Origin: Rhododendron vialii
Lineage: Eukaryota; Streptophyta; Magnoliopsida; Ericales; Ericaceae
Reading direction: 5' to 3'
DNA length: 64,000 nucleotides
NCBI RefSeq assembly: GCF_030253575.1
Contig: NC_080566.1
Location: forward strand, 31,469,001 to 31,533,000
Part shown: positions 1 to 12,173 of the stretch, piece by piece
Numbering within the stretch: the first letter of the stretch is position 1
How the letters are laid out: each line of letters starts with the position of its first letter
Translations under genes and position numbers: made by a program
The notes under the pieces: model-generated
What the model was told of the DNA's origin: nothing
Databases searched by the model: none
Seen by the model: the letters and a program-made list of their open reading frames with translations, nothing else

Positions 1-97
1 CAGAAACACCAAGACGGTGGAAATAGGATACATTCGGCATAGTTTAGTCACCTTAATTTTTGAAACCGAGTTGTTTCATTCGAGAATGTGTCTGTAC

Positions 98-155
98 CAT
101 AATGCAATGAGATAATAACCATGACAAGGACTAAAGCTGCTACAAAGGGCTTCAT
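98..155 (-). CDS. Defensin-like gene, exon 1 only (runs off left edge)
   Basis: The minus strand starts ATG at 155 and reads MKPFVAALVLVMVIISLHY plus the first base of a Gly codon, then a GT donor (GTACAG) at 97. This matches exon 1 of the complete defensin-like genes at 38.3, 52.9 and 61.4 kb. It is a hydrophobic secretion signal split from the cysteine-rich exon by a short phase-1 intron. Bases 1-97 are that intron, so the mature-peptide exon lies outside the window and its intactness cannot be judged. Seen: start, donor and paralogy. Inferred: a secreted CS-alpha-beta peptide gene. Confidence 0.6.
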
Positions 156-218
156 CTTCAATGACAAGATCTTGTTTATGGTGAAGAACAGAGAGAGAGA
201 GAAGAGAGGATGAGCTTG

Positions 219-232
219 TTTATATATATATC
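219..232 (-). promoter_or_regulatory. Candidate TATA box of the left-edge defensin-like gene
   Basis: On the minus strand TATATATATAAACA lies about 65 bases before the ATG at 155, followed by a GA/CT-rich leader. The same arrangement (TATATA run, CAAGCTCATC, CT-rich leader, ATG) recurs before the copies at 38.8, 53.3 and 61.3 kb. Confidence 0.45.
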
Positions 233-1000
233 TTCAGATTTATCAGTAGTGAAGTGGAAGGGTCGTAGCAATCAAATAATGGAAACTAATGCGAAATAAT
301 GCGTTTGCAAACCAAGGAAGTGGAAGGGTCATGTGACTCATATGATCAACAAAATAATGCATGGTTTTATTGGGACTAGGAGTTCCTATGGTGCGGCACT
401 GCACTATGGGCTTGTAGGGCATTCCGAAAGCAACCTTCGAGAAATGATTGTCACGGTCCGATTCTGTCATTGTATAGAGTTTGCTAAGAACTTTATTGTT
501 GTAAAAAATCAAATTGATCAAAGATTGATAGTCGCATGATCAGACAACACGTGTTTCTGAAAAATAAACGGTTAGTATGATTTAGAGAATGAACTAATAA
601 GACAAATCTAACTCGATCATGTTTTTAGATATATACATCTTATTAACTTGATTTTTTGTATAAGTATAGTTCTCCGCACACTCTAAATGATGATTGATTC
701 GGATCCTGAGGATTATCTCTGGAAAAGCCATATTGAGGCACACTACAACCGTGTAGTGCATTTGCCGGTAGAAAGAGCTAGATCCATATGAACCCAAATT
801 ATAACTGCTAATCTGAATTCGTACTAGATTTTAGAGTTGGCTCCTACCATGTAAACTGGGATTGTGCAAAAAAAACTTTAATACCCAAAACACATGGTGG
901 GGAAGAGCCCACAATCTCACATCGGTGGGGAATGGAAAGTAAAGGTAGTATATAATGTAATCCGACTAGTCAATGTATAACTTGAGGTTAACCTTTTGAG
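233..1000. repeat. Duplicated DEFL upstream region, no gene
   Basis: No coding gene is seen. The block around 245-540 (containing the run ATGCATGGTTTTATTGGGAC) recurs at 38.87-39.17, 50.47-50.74 and 53.35-54.12 kb, always just upstream of a DEFL gene. Weak similarity also extends across 60.9-61.0 kb in inverted order. Short open frames here are not conserved as proteins between copies. It is best read as promoter-side DNA duplicated with the gene. Confidence 0.6.
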
Positions 1001-2543
1001 CCACGTGATTAGTCTAAGGGTTATGCAGGTCAGCTCGCGCAGATTGTTACAAGGATAAATCAATTTTCTTCTCATTTCTCTTGTCTCTCCTCACCATTCA
1101 ATCTAACATCAGTAATCTCATTGTTACAGCACCAAACCTTTAGCATGATTGAAATTCCCATTATATGCCGATTTGAGGAACTTCCAAAACAGTACAAATC
1201 GAGATGTGTCTCATGGTCAGCTTCGATATGGTCAGTGTAGTTTCTCTTTAGTTATGGTTGGTCAGCCTTGTTGAGGTTGTTGATTTTAAAATTTTGCTGG
1301 AGTGGTGAGAGAGGTGGAACTATGGAGGGAAAGAAGGGACGAAGACAAATTGTATGGTTTTAAATTTGTTGATGCTCTGTTCATTGTAATCCAAGGGCAG
1401 TACAACACAGAATTAGTCAGTTTTGTTGTTTTACTTTTGGTTCTTCAATCCATCGTTCGCGTAAAATGGTAACATGAGTCACGAGGATAATGTTCATTAC
1501 ACTAGAAGGTTCAATAGTGGGATGATCATTTGCTGTCTTTAATTTTTTAAAGGCCACAATACAAGATAGAAAAAAAAATTCGGTTTCCTTGGGACACGAC
1601 CACAAGGTGTCATCGGCCTTTTCCTTTTTCCGAGCACACATACATGTAGGGCCAATATATCGGTGCCGACTTATCATCCTCAACCACCACGCCCTTCACG
1701 AAACCGCTCCTCCACCATTGAGCCAATGACACCTTCCACCACCCACTCTTTCCCCAAACTCACCACTGAAACCACTTCCTAGAGCCACACTCTCGATGCA
1801 CAACCACTACCACTAGAATCCTTGCCCGAATGCCTGCGAACTTCCAGAAAATACCCGCACCTATCGCCATTCACAAATCTAAATCTAATTTTGTTGGCAT
1901 CCAAACCACCAAACCATCCCATTGTAGCTTCAATCTAGCCTCTAATCCCTACCATCGGCAACATTACCACATGAACAAATAGTAATTATTCAATAGTTCA
2001 AGAGTACCCTCACATTCAGATCACTTTATGCCCACACGTTCTTGTGAGGTTCATACACTTAGTGGTAGACCCCATAAGAATGTGTGGTTATAAAGTGGTT
2101 CAAAGTACTACGTGACGGAACTCCCAGACTACTGTATAATTTCGCATAAATAAAGATGAAAGGTAAAATCCAAACAAGAATGGACCCAATATCGCTGCCA
2201 ACCGGCCCACCTATCCAGCAGCGGAACAAGAAATATCAAGGATGACTTTTCCATCACATTTTTAGTGCTTTTTAACAAATTTCTTGTATCAAATGAACAC
2301 ACATAAGAAAATGTTTTTCCTTTCCTTTACTTCGTTTTTTTATGATTTTCTCAAAAACAAGTTTCGTGTAATTTCTTGACAAATGAACAGAACCAATAGC
2401 ATCTCCAATGCAATCTTCTAAAACACATTTTTGCCCTCCAAAACACCTTTTTGAAATTAATTTCTCAATTTTGAAGAAAAATAGTGCTTCAACTCATTCA
2501 ATTTTTGAGAGGATTGTACATTCGTCCTAACAGTTCACATTCC
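1001..2543. repeat. Duplicated inter-gene DNA of the DEFL-mTERF module
   Basis: This non-coding stretch is homologous to 27.15-28.45 kb and 39.38-41.16 kb. Its last part (about 2390-2530, containing AACCAATAGCATCTCCAATG) is also found at 30.6-30.75 and 46.13-46.28 kb. It separates the DEFL gene from the mTERF gene in the ancestral module. No coding frame is preserved among the copies. Confidence 0.65.
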
Positions 2544-3650
2544 AAAATTTCAAAAAAGTCCCTAAACTATCACCAAAATGTCCCATAAACCTCTAAACAT
2601 CAATAAATGTCAATTAGACCTCCGAACTTGTTTAAAATGCATCAATTATGCCTCTGTCATCTGTTTCCGTCATTGCACAAATGGAGCAGGCATATGTGGA
2701 CCATACGTGGCAGGATGACATAACCAAAAGGTCAATCCCTCTTCTTACGCAGAGGATTTTTCATTTGGGAGGGGAAAAAAACCCGAATTCACGCCATTTC
2801 TAAACTCGGTCTATTTAAGACCCAAACTTCCCTTTTCACTCCATCCGTCCTTAAAAACCCTAAACAGAGCATACAAAACTCTGCAGCATAAGGAACACCA
2901 GCACATGGAACGAAGGTGAAATCTCCAACTTCACAGACATAAACCCAAATTTCACAAGTAGAGAACCAAATGGCATTAACCCAGAATGCAGAAATCCAGA
3001 TTGCACAAAGCAGAGCATGAAATGGCATAATGACACAAAATGGCCAAATGACAAAATCTAAGCATTTGCAGAGCACAAAATGGCATAAACACAAATCTTA
3101 ACACTAAGACCAAACAAAGCAGTCTTAACATATTGCATAACCCAAAGACAGTCAAGAAGTTGAGAGACTAATCCCAGTTGGATCCAACATACATACAAAA
3201 AAACATCATGGATCCACCATCAGTTTTCCATGGTCTAACAAAAAAACAGAGTTTTCCATAAGAGGAATTGGGGCTGCATTGGTTGCATTCGTCCTCACCT
3301 GTGTCACAAGTGTCACAATTAGAGAGGATTAAGAAATGGGCTGTGATGGCTGCATTGGGATCGTAAAAGAATGGCTACTGGTGCGGAGGAGTGGAGGAAT
3401 GGAGGAGTGGGAGTATGAGACAGGAAATGTTTATTTTATGATGCACATGACCATCACGTGTGTGTTTTCCTTCCAAAAGCAAGGCTTTATGGTCCACGTA
3501 TGACTGCTACGTTTGTGCAATGACAGAAACAGACAGCCGAGGCATTAATTGATGCATTTGAAACAAGTTTGGAGGTTTGATGGACATTTATTAAAGTTTG
3601 GAGGTTTATGGGACATTTTGGCAATAGTTTAGAGGCTTTTTTGAAATTTT
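2544..3650. mobile_element. Non-autonomous DNA transposon with ~165-bp terminal inverted repeats
   Basis: The left end AAAATTTCAAAAAAGTCCCT reads inward and is mirrored at the right end (GCTTTTTTGAAATTTT). Similarity between the arms continues for roughly 165 bp, through the blocks AAAATGTCCCATAAACCTC and TCATTGCACAAA. The 1,107-bp interior shows no transposase. The sister copies at 42.19, 46.29 and 30.78 kb lack it (GTTCATATTCC running directly into ATATTTGAAGG), so it is a real insertion. An imperfect duplication of about 8-9 bp ending in TTCC may flank it. Long TIRs suggest a Mutator-like origin, but the family is not proven. Confidence 0.7.
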
Positions 3651-3699
3651 CCCTTCCATATTTGAAGGAATTGACACAAAAAATGGGGTGACTATTCGC

Positions 3700-4073
3700 A
3701 CCCCCCTATGATAGAGGCTGCTATTCGCAGCCCTGTATTTTTTTCCGTAGCCCGTTACTCCACAACGCCCATTTTCAATATTTTAAAAAAGAAAATTTTC
3801 TCCATATAACCCATTAAATATACCTGATCTTCCTATTATACCCTTCCCTCTAAAAAATTACACTTGAACTCCCCCACCCATCCAAATAGAAACCCTAATC
3901 CCCCAGCCAAATCCTCCAGCCCACCCATTTACGTCTCCCACGCCACTCCATTTTCGTCTCCCACCACCTCCACCTCCACCTCCACCTCCATAGCCACCAC
4001 CGCAACACCGTCACTCCTACCGCCGCACCACCGCCTCAGGTGCGGTTCTCTCTCTGTTCTTCTCTCATTCTGT

Positions 4074-4112
<39 letters not shown>

Positions 4113-4190
4113 CTTCACCACCGCCACCCCAGCCCACCCATTTACATACATGTATTTGTGTAGAGATTTTGGTAATTATATCCCGTATTT
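3700..4190 (+). repeat. Left terminal inverted repeat (PMD side)
   Basis: From AGCCCGTTACTCC through ATACCTGATCTTCCTATTAT to the CCACCTCCACCTCC-rich stretch, this arm is mirrored at 17.03-17.28 kb and, for its outer ~150 bp, at 18.2-18.38 kb. The inner part holds a CT microsatellite and ACATACATGTAT. The arm contains a GC-richer proline/serine-like frame (3864-4163) that is low-complexity and not conserved as protein. Confidence 0.7.
4057..4110 (+). repeat. CT-rich microsatellite
   Basis: A TC dinucleotide run within the left TIR. It is mirrored by GA runs at 16.96 kb and 18.1 kb in the derivative elements, as expected for homologous terminal regions. Confidence 0.85.
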
Positions 4191-5568
4191 TTGTAGAGAT
4201 TTTGGTAATTAGATCCCGTATTTTTTTAGAAATTTTGGTAATTAGATCCCGAAATTGGTAGCCAAAAACGGTGAATGTTGAGATCTGTAAGCTTATATGT
4301 GAGATGCTAGGGTTTTTTTTATTATCTTGTATTGGTTCACATTTGGCATGCGCCTCTCTTGGCGCAAAAAATGACAGCCCTAAACCTCATGTCAATGCAA
4401 GTGGATTTGGCTTTATGAGAGGCAGCCGAATTTGAGCTGTGCTACTTGTCAAAAGTGCTCATACCTCCATGTAGGATTTGAAGCTCCCGTTGGAGCTTCT
4501 CTGCTCGTAGGTGGATTCCTAAGATTTTGTCTTCTTATTACATTGTCGTGCATGAATGGGATTGCTTTAGCTTGTGTCGATGAAATGCTCAATGTTTGAA
4601 ATGTTGATAACGAGTCTTAGATATGTGGAGTGCAGTTGCTAGCTGACAAAAGCTTGAGCCAGGGCTCTTTGAATAATCTGAAAATTGAGAATAATATGGA
4701 AAATGAGCTTGGTAAAGCCCACTTCCTTTAAGTAACCTATTTATTTATTTTATCTTTTTTTTTTTTTTTCAGAAAACACCCCTCATTGATTTGGAATCGA
4801 CTAAGTTGTTAGTTCTTTTCCAAAACAATGGTGGATCCCTCATAGTTTTGGATCCAGTGACTTATACTGTAAAGGTTGAAAAGTTACTAAAACCAGTTAA
4901 CTTGTGGCCCTCTGAACTGGTTTTGGTCTTTCCCAAAGATGTATTTAGATTTTAAACAACTTTGCCAATGGCCTGTGTCCCTCAACAAAATATTAGTAAG
5001 GGTATTGATATTAGTCTTTTTGAAAGACGTACTCATATAGGGTACTGATATTAGTTTTTCCGAAAGACGTATTCATATTTGAAACAGCATCCTCATACTC
5101 AACAAAATAGTACTAGGAGTTATTACTAGACCAAATCAAAAGCTAAGGTATGGCCTTCATCATAAGTTGTCTTGGTAATTGGCTATTCTTCCTGTTCCTT
5201 CTCTGTTTTGGAATATATTTTGCAGAACACTTGCTACAAAACTTTTTTGACTCGATTTGTCAACCAAACAATGAACATATAGGAGGGAGAGCAATGAACA
5301 CTTTGTTGCAGTGAGCCAAATGAGTTTGAAAATGTTATTGAGTTTGCTTTGGACATTGGTTGTCTCTATTTGCATCACTTGTATGAATTGGAGGAAGTCT
5401 GAGTACGTTTTTACGACAACGGTTGAAAAGCTATAGAGTACTAATATGGAGTCTTCATTTTGTCCTGCCATAAGCCATAGCTTACTGATAGTGCATTGTC
5501 TTATAGGCATTCTTACTTTTTGTTGCCTTTTCAGACTTGTAAATTTGTATTATTGTTATGATATGCAG
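4191..5568. other. Non-coding lead region of the PMD gene
   Basis: No coding exon is recognised. It begins with about three imperfect repeats of TTTTGGTAATTAGATCCCG (4170-4250). A 5' untranslated exon or promoter of the PMD gene probably lies here, but no boundary can be fixed. Confidence 0.4.
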
Positions 5569-8500
5569 GTTATTATGCGTCCACCACGTGGAGTTCGAGG
5601 CCGAGGTCGGGACCGGGGTGCCCTTCAGGACGAGTCTGAGGCTCCTGAGGTAAACAGCTTTCAATAGTTGATTTTTGGAATGAAGTTTGACTTTGCATGA
5701 CCTTCTTTGGAACAAGATGTACAATAGCTTAAGTCTTTCTCATAGACAAATTCTGCCATCTTCCTTCGTAGTGTCTCATGTTTAACCAGTTGATCTTTTT
5801 ATCCCATAGGCGGTATTCGACCTGAGAACACGAGACTTGACATACCTGCCCGAGTTTATACTCAATAAAAAAACCACTCCGCTTAGCTCAGATCTGTCCC
5901 ACATATAGTGGAAAAGGCATGTACGAATAGTGTGAAACATTGTGTACAAAAAACTGTTTTAGTTTGTGTACACAAAGCTAAAAAAACCACTCCGCTTAAA
6001 CTCGGTTCTTTTTATCATGAATGTTTGATACTACTTGATGTGTAGCATTCCTTGTTATGACTCATCGGTAAGAGGGTATCGTTCCCTCTTTAAAGACTAC
6101 ACATTTTTGTCTAGTATCCACTAATACAATTTGATCGAATGTGAATTAACTAGCTAACTTTAAGTTCTGCCATGCTGAAGTGGCGTAGAAATTGATGATG
6201 GCATACTATTCGCAAGATTGATGATGATAACTTCAACCATTTGAGCCACGTTGAAGTATGTTTAATGTTTGTTTATAATGGATACAAGCATGATCAACCA
6301 AATTGATAAATAAGAACTGTATTGAAAATATTTTGTTGAAAGCATCTGAGTCAAAGTGGCTATGTTTAGCTGGAGAAAAACAAAGAACTTTGTTACTTGT
6401 AGTTTTTTGTGCAAGATTTTTTCTGGTAATGGAGTTCAAGGGTGTGAATAGGGGAAGTAAGCAACAGTGTTGTGCCTTTTGCTAAATTGGAGATCAAAAG
6501 CAGAAGCTTCACGTATGATAAAATGTTCTGACTTCTGAAACAAAATTGTTTTTTGGTTTCATTTTGGTCAGCTTTCGGCAACCAATAACCGAAATTGTTT
6601 ATTATTTTCAGTAATCAGTAACTGACATGTTATGCTTATTTCGGCAAGCAGCAAGCAGACGTTAAAACTTCATGTGGAAATGAATAACTTGTAATTGTAT
6701 TATTGTCATATACATGTAGGTTATGCGTTCACTGCCTCGAGTTCGAACTCGTGGAGGCCGAGATCGGGGCCGGGGCCAGGCCGAAGTGCATCGTCAGGAA
6801 GAGGAACATGCTTTCGTCGAGGACACACCTTTGGATGAGGTTAAAATTTTCCAATTTCACACCAGCTTTGTAGTAGTTTGTATTTTATCTTTGTTTGTTT
6901 TATGAAACGTTGGGTAACAAAAAACTGAAATATGTAAGTACTGCCTCTTTTAAAACTAATTTGTAATTGTATTATTTTCATATACGTGTAGGTTATGCGT
7001 TCACTGCCTCGAATTAGAACTCGAGTAGGCCGAGGTCGGGGCCGGGGCAAGGCCAAAGTGCCTCGTCAGGAAGAGGAGCAAGATGTTGTCTTCGAGGACA
7101 TACCTGAGGATGAGGTGAAAATTTTCCAAAAAGGGTTCCACTAGGTTTTTATTTTGTTGAACACTAACTCATATTATTTGCTTTCTATAGTTTTTTAGTT
7201 TTAGGAACATTAATATGTATTTTTTTTGTTTTTGCTTATACGTGTAGGTTATAGCACCGCAGCCACCGGTGGAGGAAGAGGTAAACTTTTTTCAATTTCA
7301 AAATTGCTTTGAATAGTTTTTTTTAATCTTTATTTGTTTTATGAACAATAATATGTATTGTATATTTTTGCATATACGTGTAGGTTATAGCACCACAGCC
7401 ACCGGTAGAGGAAGAGGTAAACTTTTTTCAATTGCATAATTGCTTTCAATAGTTTTTTTTAATCTTTATTTGTTTTATGAACAATAATATGTATTGTATG
7501 TTTTTTCATATACATGTAGGTTATAGCATCGTAGCCACCGCTAGGGGAAGAGGTAAATTTTTTCCAATTTCATAATTGCTTTCAATAGTTTTTTTAATCT
7601 TTATTTGTTTTATGAACAATAATATGTATTGTATGTTTTTGCATATACGTGTAGGTTATAGAACAACCACCGGAAGAGGTAAATTTTTTTCAATTTTATA
7701 CTCGCTTGCTTTTAATAGTTTTTTTTTTAATATTTATTTGTTTTATGAACACTAATCTGTATGCTATTATTGGCATATACGTGTAGGTTATTCGAGGCCG
7801 ACGTCGACGTCGGGGTTGTGGCCGGGGCCGGGCAGAAGCACAGCAACATGACGATGCGCCTTTGGATGTGGGTGGTCCGGAGGACCTATCCTTGCTAAAG
7901 AGTTTTCACACACATGTGGCTAAAGCCATTTTGGAGGGAGAAGAGAGGGGTACATTAAGATTGCATCAACACTTGGGTCTTTTGGGCACTTGGGTAGTGA
8001 CAGAAGACAGGTTCAAACAAAAGGTGTTGAATTCGGGCTTACTTCCGTTGTGTAGCATATATAAAAACGCGCAATGCAATTCCTTTAGAATTGCTGCATT
8101 TGTTGAAAGGTGGCATCCGAAGACGAACACCTTTCACTTTGACTTTGGTGAGATGGGGTTGACATTAGATGACGTAGAACATCTACTCGGGATACCTGTT
8201 CGTGGATTGCCTGTGTACACGGAGGACGAGAGGACGCCAAAAAAACTGTTAATGGATTTGCTTGGTGTGTCGAACGAAGTAGTGACAAATGCAATTACTG
8301 TGAGTGCAGTTAAACGGTATACAGTTAAGTTGAGTTGGTTGGAGATGAATTTCAAAGACGTAAATGAGACGGACACAGACGAGCGGGTTGTGTGTTGTGC
8401 TCGTGCGTACCTGCTATATGTCATTGGGTGCACCCTTTTTTGTGACAAGTCAGGTGGGTTCGTACAGCTTGACCTCCTTCCACTATTGGAGGATTTAGAT

Positions 8501-9882
8501 CAGGTTCATACGTACGGATGGGGCTCTAGTTGCTTGGCATATTTGTACAGAAATCTTGGTTATGCGAGTAGGAGGAATGCAAAGCAGATTGGCGGATTTC
8601 TTATATTACTAGAGGTACACTTACTTTTTCTGATTATGAAAAAACCAATAAGTTCATGTTACGGATATATGATTGTAATATGCTTCACATGCGTGTAATG
8701 CTATAGGCGTGGATAAACGAGCACTTCCCAACGCTACATCCTGTTGTTGACCTAGAGTACACGGAAGAGCTTCCACGGGCACGACGTTGGTGTCTGCATA
8801 GCGAGAGTGGCACTAGTGTACAGCACTACCGGCGCGTGTTGGACAACTTACTTGTAGATGAGGTAGAATTCTAACACACCCTGCATTCAGTTAGTATACC
8901 AATTTTGGTGCGTGGGACATTTTGTAGAATTACGTTGCTAATTAGAAGCTGTTTTAGAATATTATACAGTTTGAGAGTAGAAATTAAACTCTTCCAGTAA
9001 GGACAGAGAACTGGAAGTACAATTGTTTTATAAGCTAATCAAATATAGGAGAAGTTCCAACTTAACCTGTGTCAATATTCTCCAAATTCTCGGTAACACA
9101 TTGAGATGCAGGACATGACTTTTGCTTCAAAATATCTACTATCAAACCATTAGCCGGATTGTTTGATAGGAGTTCATGCCACTTTTCAATTGACGTGTTC
9201 ACTACCTTCCCTTGTCTTTCTTCAAAGCCAAGTTCCACATATATGCCAGACTTTAGTTTTTGAATGAATGATACAGTGTTAGTTGATGGCTTTCGCCGGA
9301 TTGTTTGATTAACTTGTTATTTTATTGTACTAGTACATATCATATGTTTTGTTTGACAAACAGGTGATATTTGACCTGTACAAGGACCGCAAGCAAAATG
9401 TCTCTGAGATTGCTTTCTACACTGGTCCCATTCGTGCCATGTCCTATGTGGAGCCATACCTCCTCGACAGAGTCTTGAGGCAGTTTGGTCTATTACAGCG
9501 AATACCCGTAGACCCTATAGCACCTCAGCGTGCATCGAGAGGCCAGCACACCTACAACGTTGTTTACGAATGGACTAAAGGTTTTTGGTCTAGCCCTGAC
9601 TTCCACTTGGTGCTTGAGGATAAGAGAGAGCGTACACCACCTGGGATTCCTTGGGCGTGTACTGATGACTACATTCCGTGGTTGAGGGTGTTCTCGCACC
9701 CGAGGGTGGGACGTGGTCTGGCACCTGGTGGAGGGCGAGTTAGGCAAGGTCGTGAGGAGCAGGTTCGGGTTGTGTTGGATGTGGTACACAGGGCTTTGGG
9801 CGATACCAGACTTGGAGCTGTTGAGTTGCGGCAGGCACTGCAGGACGTAGAAGCCATTTTACGGCCGACATTTATTACTTAA
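5569..9882 (+). CDS. Plant mobile domain (PMD / MAIN-like) protein gene, transposon-borne
   Basis: Exons read from GT-AG borders, all phase 0: 5569-5649, 6720-6839, 6992-7114, 7248-7280, 7384-7416, 7520-7552, 7655-7678, 7787-8614, 8707-8862, 9364-9882. The first possible ATG is at 5575. The early exons encode Arg/Gly-rich RGRGRDRG-type segments and short PPVEEE peptides. The three last exons (~500 codons) form the PMD: FVERWHPKTNTFHFDFGEM, LTLDDVEHLLGIPVRG, and GGFLILLE spliced to AWINEHFPTLHP. PMD (aminotransferase-like, plant mobile domain) is known in Arabidopsis MAIN/MAIL1 proteins and in plant transposons; its biochemical role is not established. The exon at 7520-7552 holds an in-frame TAG, so that exon must be skipped or the gene is dead. 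The long PMD frame itself is open. Confidence 0.82.
7115..7786 (+). repeat. Tandem intron-plus-microexon units (~135 bp)
   Basis: Exon starts at 7248, 7384, 7520, 7655 and 7787 are spaced 136, 136, 135 and 132 bp apart. Each unit has the same intron (containing TTTATTTGTTTTATGAACA and ending ATATACGTGTAG or a variant) and a 24-33-nt phase-0 exon starting GTTATA and ending GAAGAG. The 6720 and 6992 exons (120 and 123 nt, alike in sequence) lie 272 bp apart, two such units. Tandem duplication has therefore multiplied microexons without changing the frame. Confidence 0.85.
9062..9313 (-). pseudogene. Unidentified antisense gene fragment in the last PMD intron
   Basis: The minus strand is open for 83 codons to a TAA at 9062-9064. 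It includes SGIYVELGFEERQGK and IEKWHELLSNN, with ordinary amino-acid composition. No ATG begins it and an AG precedes its start, so it looks like a last exon of another gene captured in the intron 8863-9363. I do not recognise the family. The PMD splice borders are still present around it. Confidence 0.35.
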
Positions 9883-11455
9883 AGGAGGCGGGGTGTTAGG
9901 GGGCGAGGTTAGATGTTGGGTTTATGGATAAACAGTTCTTATTAGTATTTTCAATTGTGTAAGACATTTGCTACTTAGACATGTTGGGCTTCTGGGGAAC
10001 GAACATTTGGTCAAGCTTGTTCTGCTCTCTCTCATAATAAGTTTAACAAGGGGTTTGTACATGTTTTTGTTTCGAACTACATTCTGCAATGCCTTTACCA
10101 TTCCATTTTAGGTTCGACTTGTTCATGGCTTTTTTTGAACTACTATGAAAGTGTCTTTCACAAAAACAAACTTTCAATATTCCGGGCCCCGTCCACATGG
10201 TCCTCCGCAGGAAGAGAATCTTAGTAAATATGGAGTGCAGTGCCTTGTCAAATCACTTTATTTGTTTGAAGTTGCAATTTTCTCCGTACACCTCATTATC
10301 TACTCCCTTAGCTCAATTCAAAATTCTGTATAGGGGCCCCACACCCACATGCTCCTCGTCAGGGAGAGAATCTAAAAAGGCATATATGTTCTGGAAATCG
10401 TACAAATTATTCAGTATCCAAGTGCTAAAATATTTATTATAACAACTTCGGGTTCTAAATGCTGAAACTTTACACAAATTTTGGTACGAAACTACTGAAA
10501 AATTATAATAATTTCGGAAAGCAAATGCTGAAATCAACTTGCAACCGAAATTATTAACACTTTTCAATAATAAGAAACCGAAATTTTATAATTATTTCAG
10601 CAAGCAAATGTTGAAAAAAGGGCAGAATATTTTTCCCCAATAATTTCGGCAAGCAAACTTCTGTATAGTGCCCCCACCCACATGCTCCTCCTCAAGGAGA
10701 GAATCTTTCGTAAATATACGTGCAGTGCCTTGTCAAATCACTTTATTTGTTTTGAAGTTACAATTTCCTCCATACAGCCCATTATCTTCATCTCAAAACC
10801 CCAATGTATATGCCTATAAATTGAGAGCTGACTGAGGGAGTTTCAGACTCATACCTCCCTCTATATTTCCAACTATTTCATACAAAATTTATTAAGTATA
10901 CAAAATTTGTAAACCCTATGGCCGAAGTTTCAATTAACATATGTACATCCCATAGCCTACAGCTCCTTTCAGTGAAGTTATTTCGATGGCTTGTGCATTG
11001 TCATGCTTTTTCCAAGCTAGGTAATCAAGCCGTGTCCATCTAAATATGAGGTATTGGGAATATTCAACATTCACACCATTCGTTCCCTTGTCCGAATAAG
11101 AGGTTTTGGGAACGTCGGTCAGTGTGCATACGTACTACAACGACCACATTTGGTTTCCTTGTTGAGTGGAAGGCACATCACCTACCCTTTCCACGTCATC
11201 GGAGTTGTAGTCACGTCGATGCTCCTGTTGCTGTGAAGGTGTGTGGAGCTCCCTTCACTTCCCTTGACGTACCCTCTCCGGGTCTTGGAATAATAGGCAG
11301 TTGTGCTCTGTTGCTGTGCAGGAGGCCGAGCCACCCCAACCTGTTCCATCCTCAAACAGTATCGTTTGACATTTTCAATGTTATTTTATACTTGTTTTCT
11401 GTAAGTTGTGGTGCTCAAAGTGTGGGAAAACGAGTCTTATAATCAATAAAACATT
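9883..11455. repeat. PMD 3' region with internal repeats, no gene
   Basis: A block with CACATG(C/G)TCCTC(C/G)(G/T)C and AGAGAATCT recurs at about 10190, 10345 and 10680. The copies at 10190 and 10680 extend through TGCAGTGCCTTGTCAAATCA for ~150 bp. Scattered TTTCGG...CTGAAA pairs (10.4-10.65 kb) resemble those near the transposase gene. At 11.05-11.45 kb there are short open frames without recognisable family. Confidence 0.5.
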
Positions 11456-11757
11456 CTAGACACTCAAATGTTGTCTTGTATTTTCAATTATACTCGACAG
11501 CTAGTTACCGAAATTGAGATACATTTTCAGCATACAATTACCGAAATATAATATTTTTTTCAACAGTTATTTACCGAAAATGTTTGTTCGACAGTTGTTT
11601 ACCGAATGTTGAACATATTTTCGACATGTAGTTACCGAAATATAAACTTGTTTTCAACAGCTATTTACCGAAATGTTATGTATGATTTTCAACAACTATT
11701 TACCAAAATGTAGTGGTAAGGGAGAAAATACGGTGCTGCGAATAGTCACCCCCTCTG
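11456..11757. mobile_element. Isolated element end with TTACCGAAA repeats
   Basis: About eight GTTACCGAAA-type repeats lead into GGGAGAAAATACGGTGCTGCGAATAGTCACCCC, listed here in pieces: GGGAGAAAATACGG then TGCTGCGAATAGTC. This is a right-hand end of the same element family, lying inside the main element. The flanking sequences on either side (GTAAGTTGTGGTGCTCA and GTAGATTGTGGTACTCA) resemble one another, so the fragment may sit within a duplicated target or mark a recombination point. Confidence 0.5.
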
Positions 11758-12173
11758 TAGATTGTGGTACTCATGTTTGGGCAAAAAAGATTCAGATTTA
11801 ACTCCATCAATGACACTTCGTGGAACATGACAGCCTCAGAGAGTCCACCTAACTTTTTGTTCTAAAAAAGCATATTTCAGCAGGCACATGATGAAATAGT
11901 ACCAATGATTCGGTATCCAAGTGCTGAAATATTATACAAATTTCGGATTGTAAATGCTAAAAAAATACAAAAATATCGATATATAGCTACAACAACATTA
12001 CAATAACTTTGGAATGCAGATACTGAAATGAACCTGTGCTTAGTCAATTTGTTCACATCAATCCCATAATAAATTCAATGGCACTAAGAGCGAAACCAAA
12101 CTCCATGGATGTGCTTAGTCAACAACATTGCAATATAAAGCGTCAACATGATAACCATACATATAAAACAAAA
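11758..12173. other. Gap between the convergent PMD and transposase genes
   Basis: No coding exon is seen. It contains more TTTCAGCAGGCACATGATGAAA / TTCGGTATCCAAGTGCTGAAA-like motif pairs, written here only by their cores TTTCAGC and GCTGAAA, related to those near 10.4 kb. Confidence 0.4.

Noticed and set aside
2789..3094. 101-codon minus-strand frame rich in Cys, Phe and Trp
   Set aside because: It lies in the interior of a non-autonomous TIR element built of ATGGCATAA/ACAAAATGGC-like repeats. Its composition follows the repeats and no family is recognisable.
3864..4163. Ser/Pro/Thr-rich open frame
   Set aside because: It lies in a terminal inverted repeat, is low-complexity (CCACCTCC and CT runs) and has no conserved protein in the mirrored arms.
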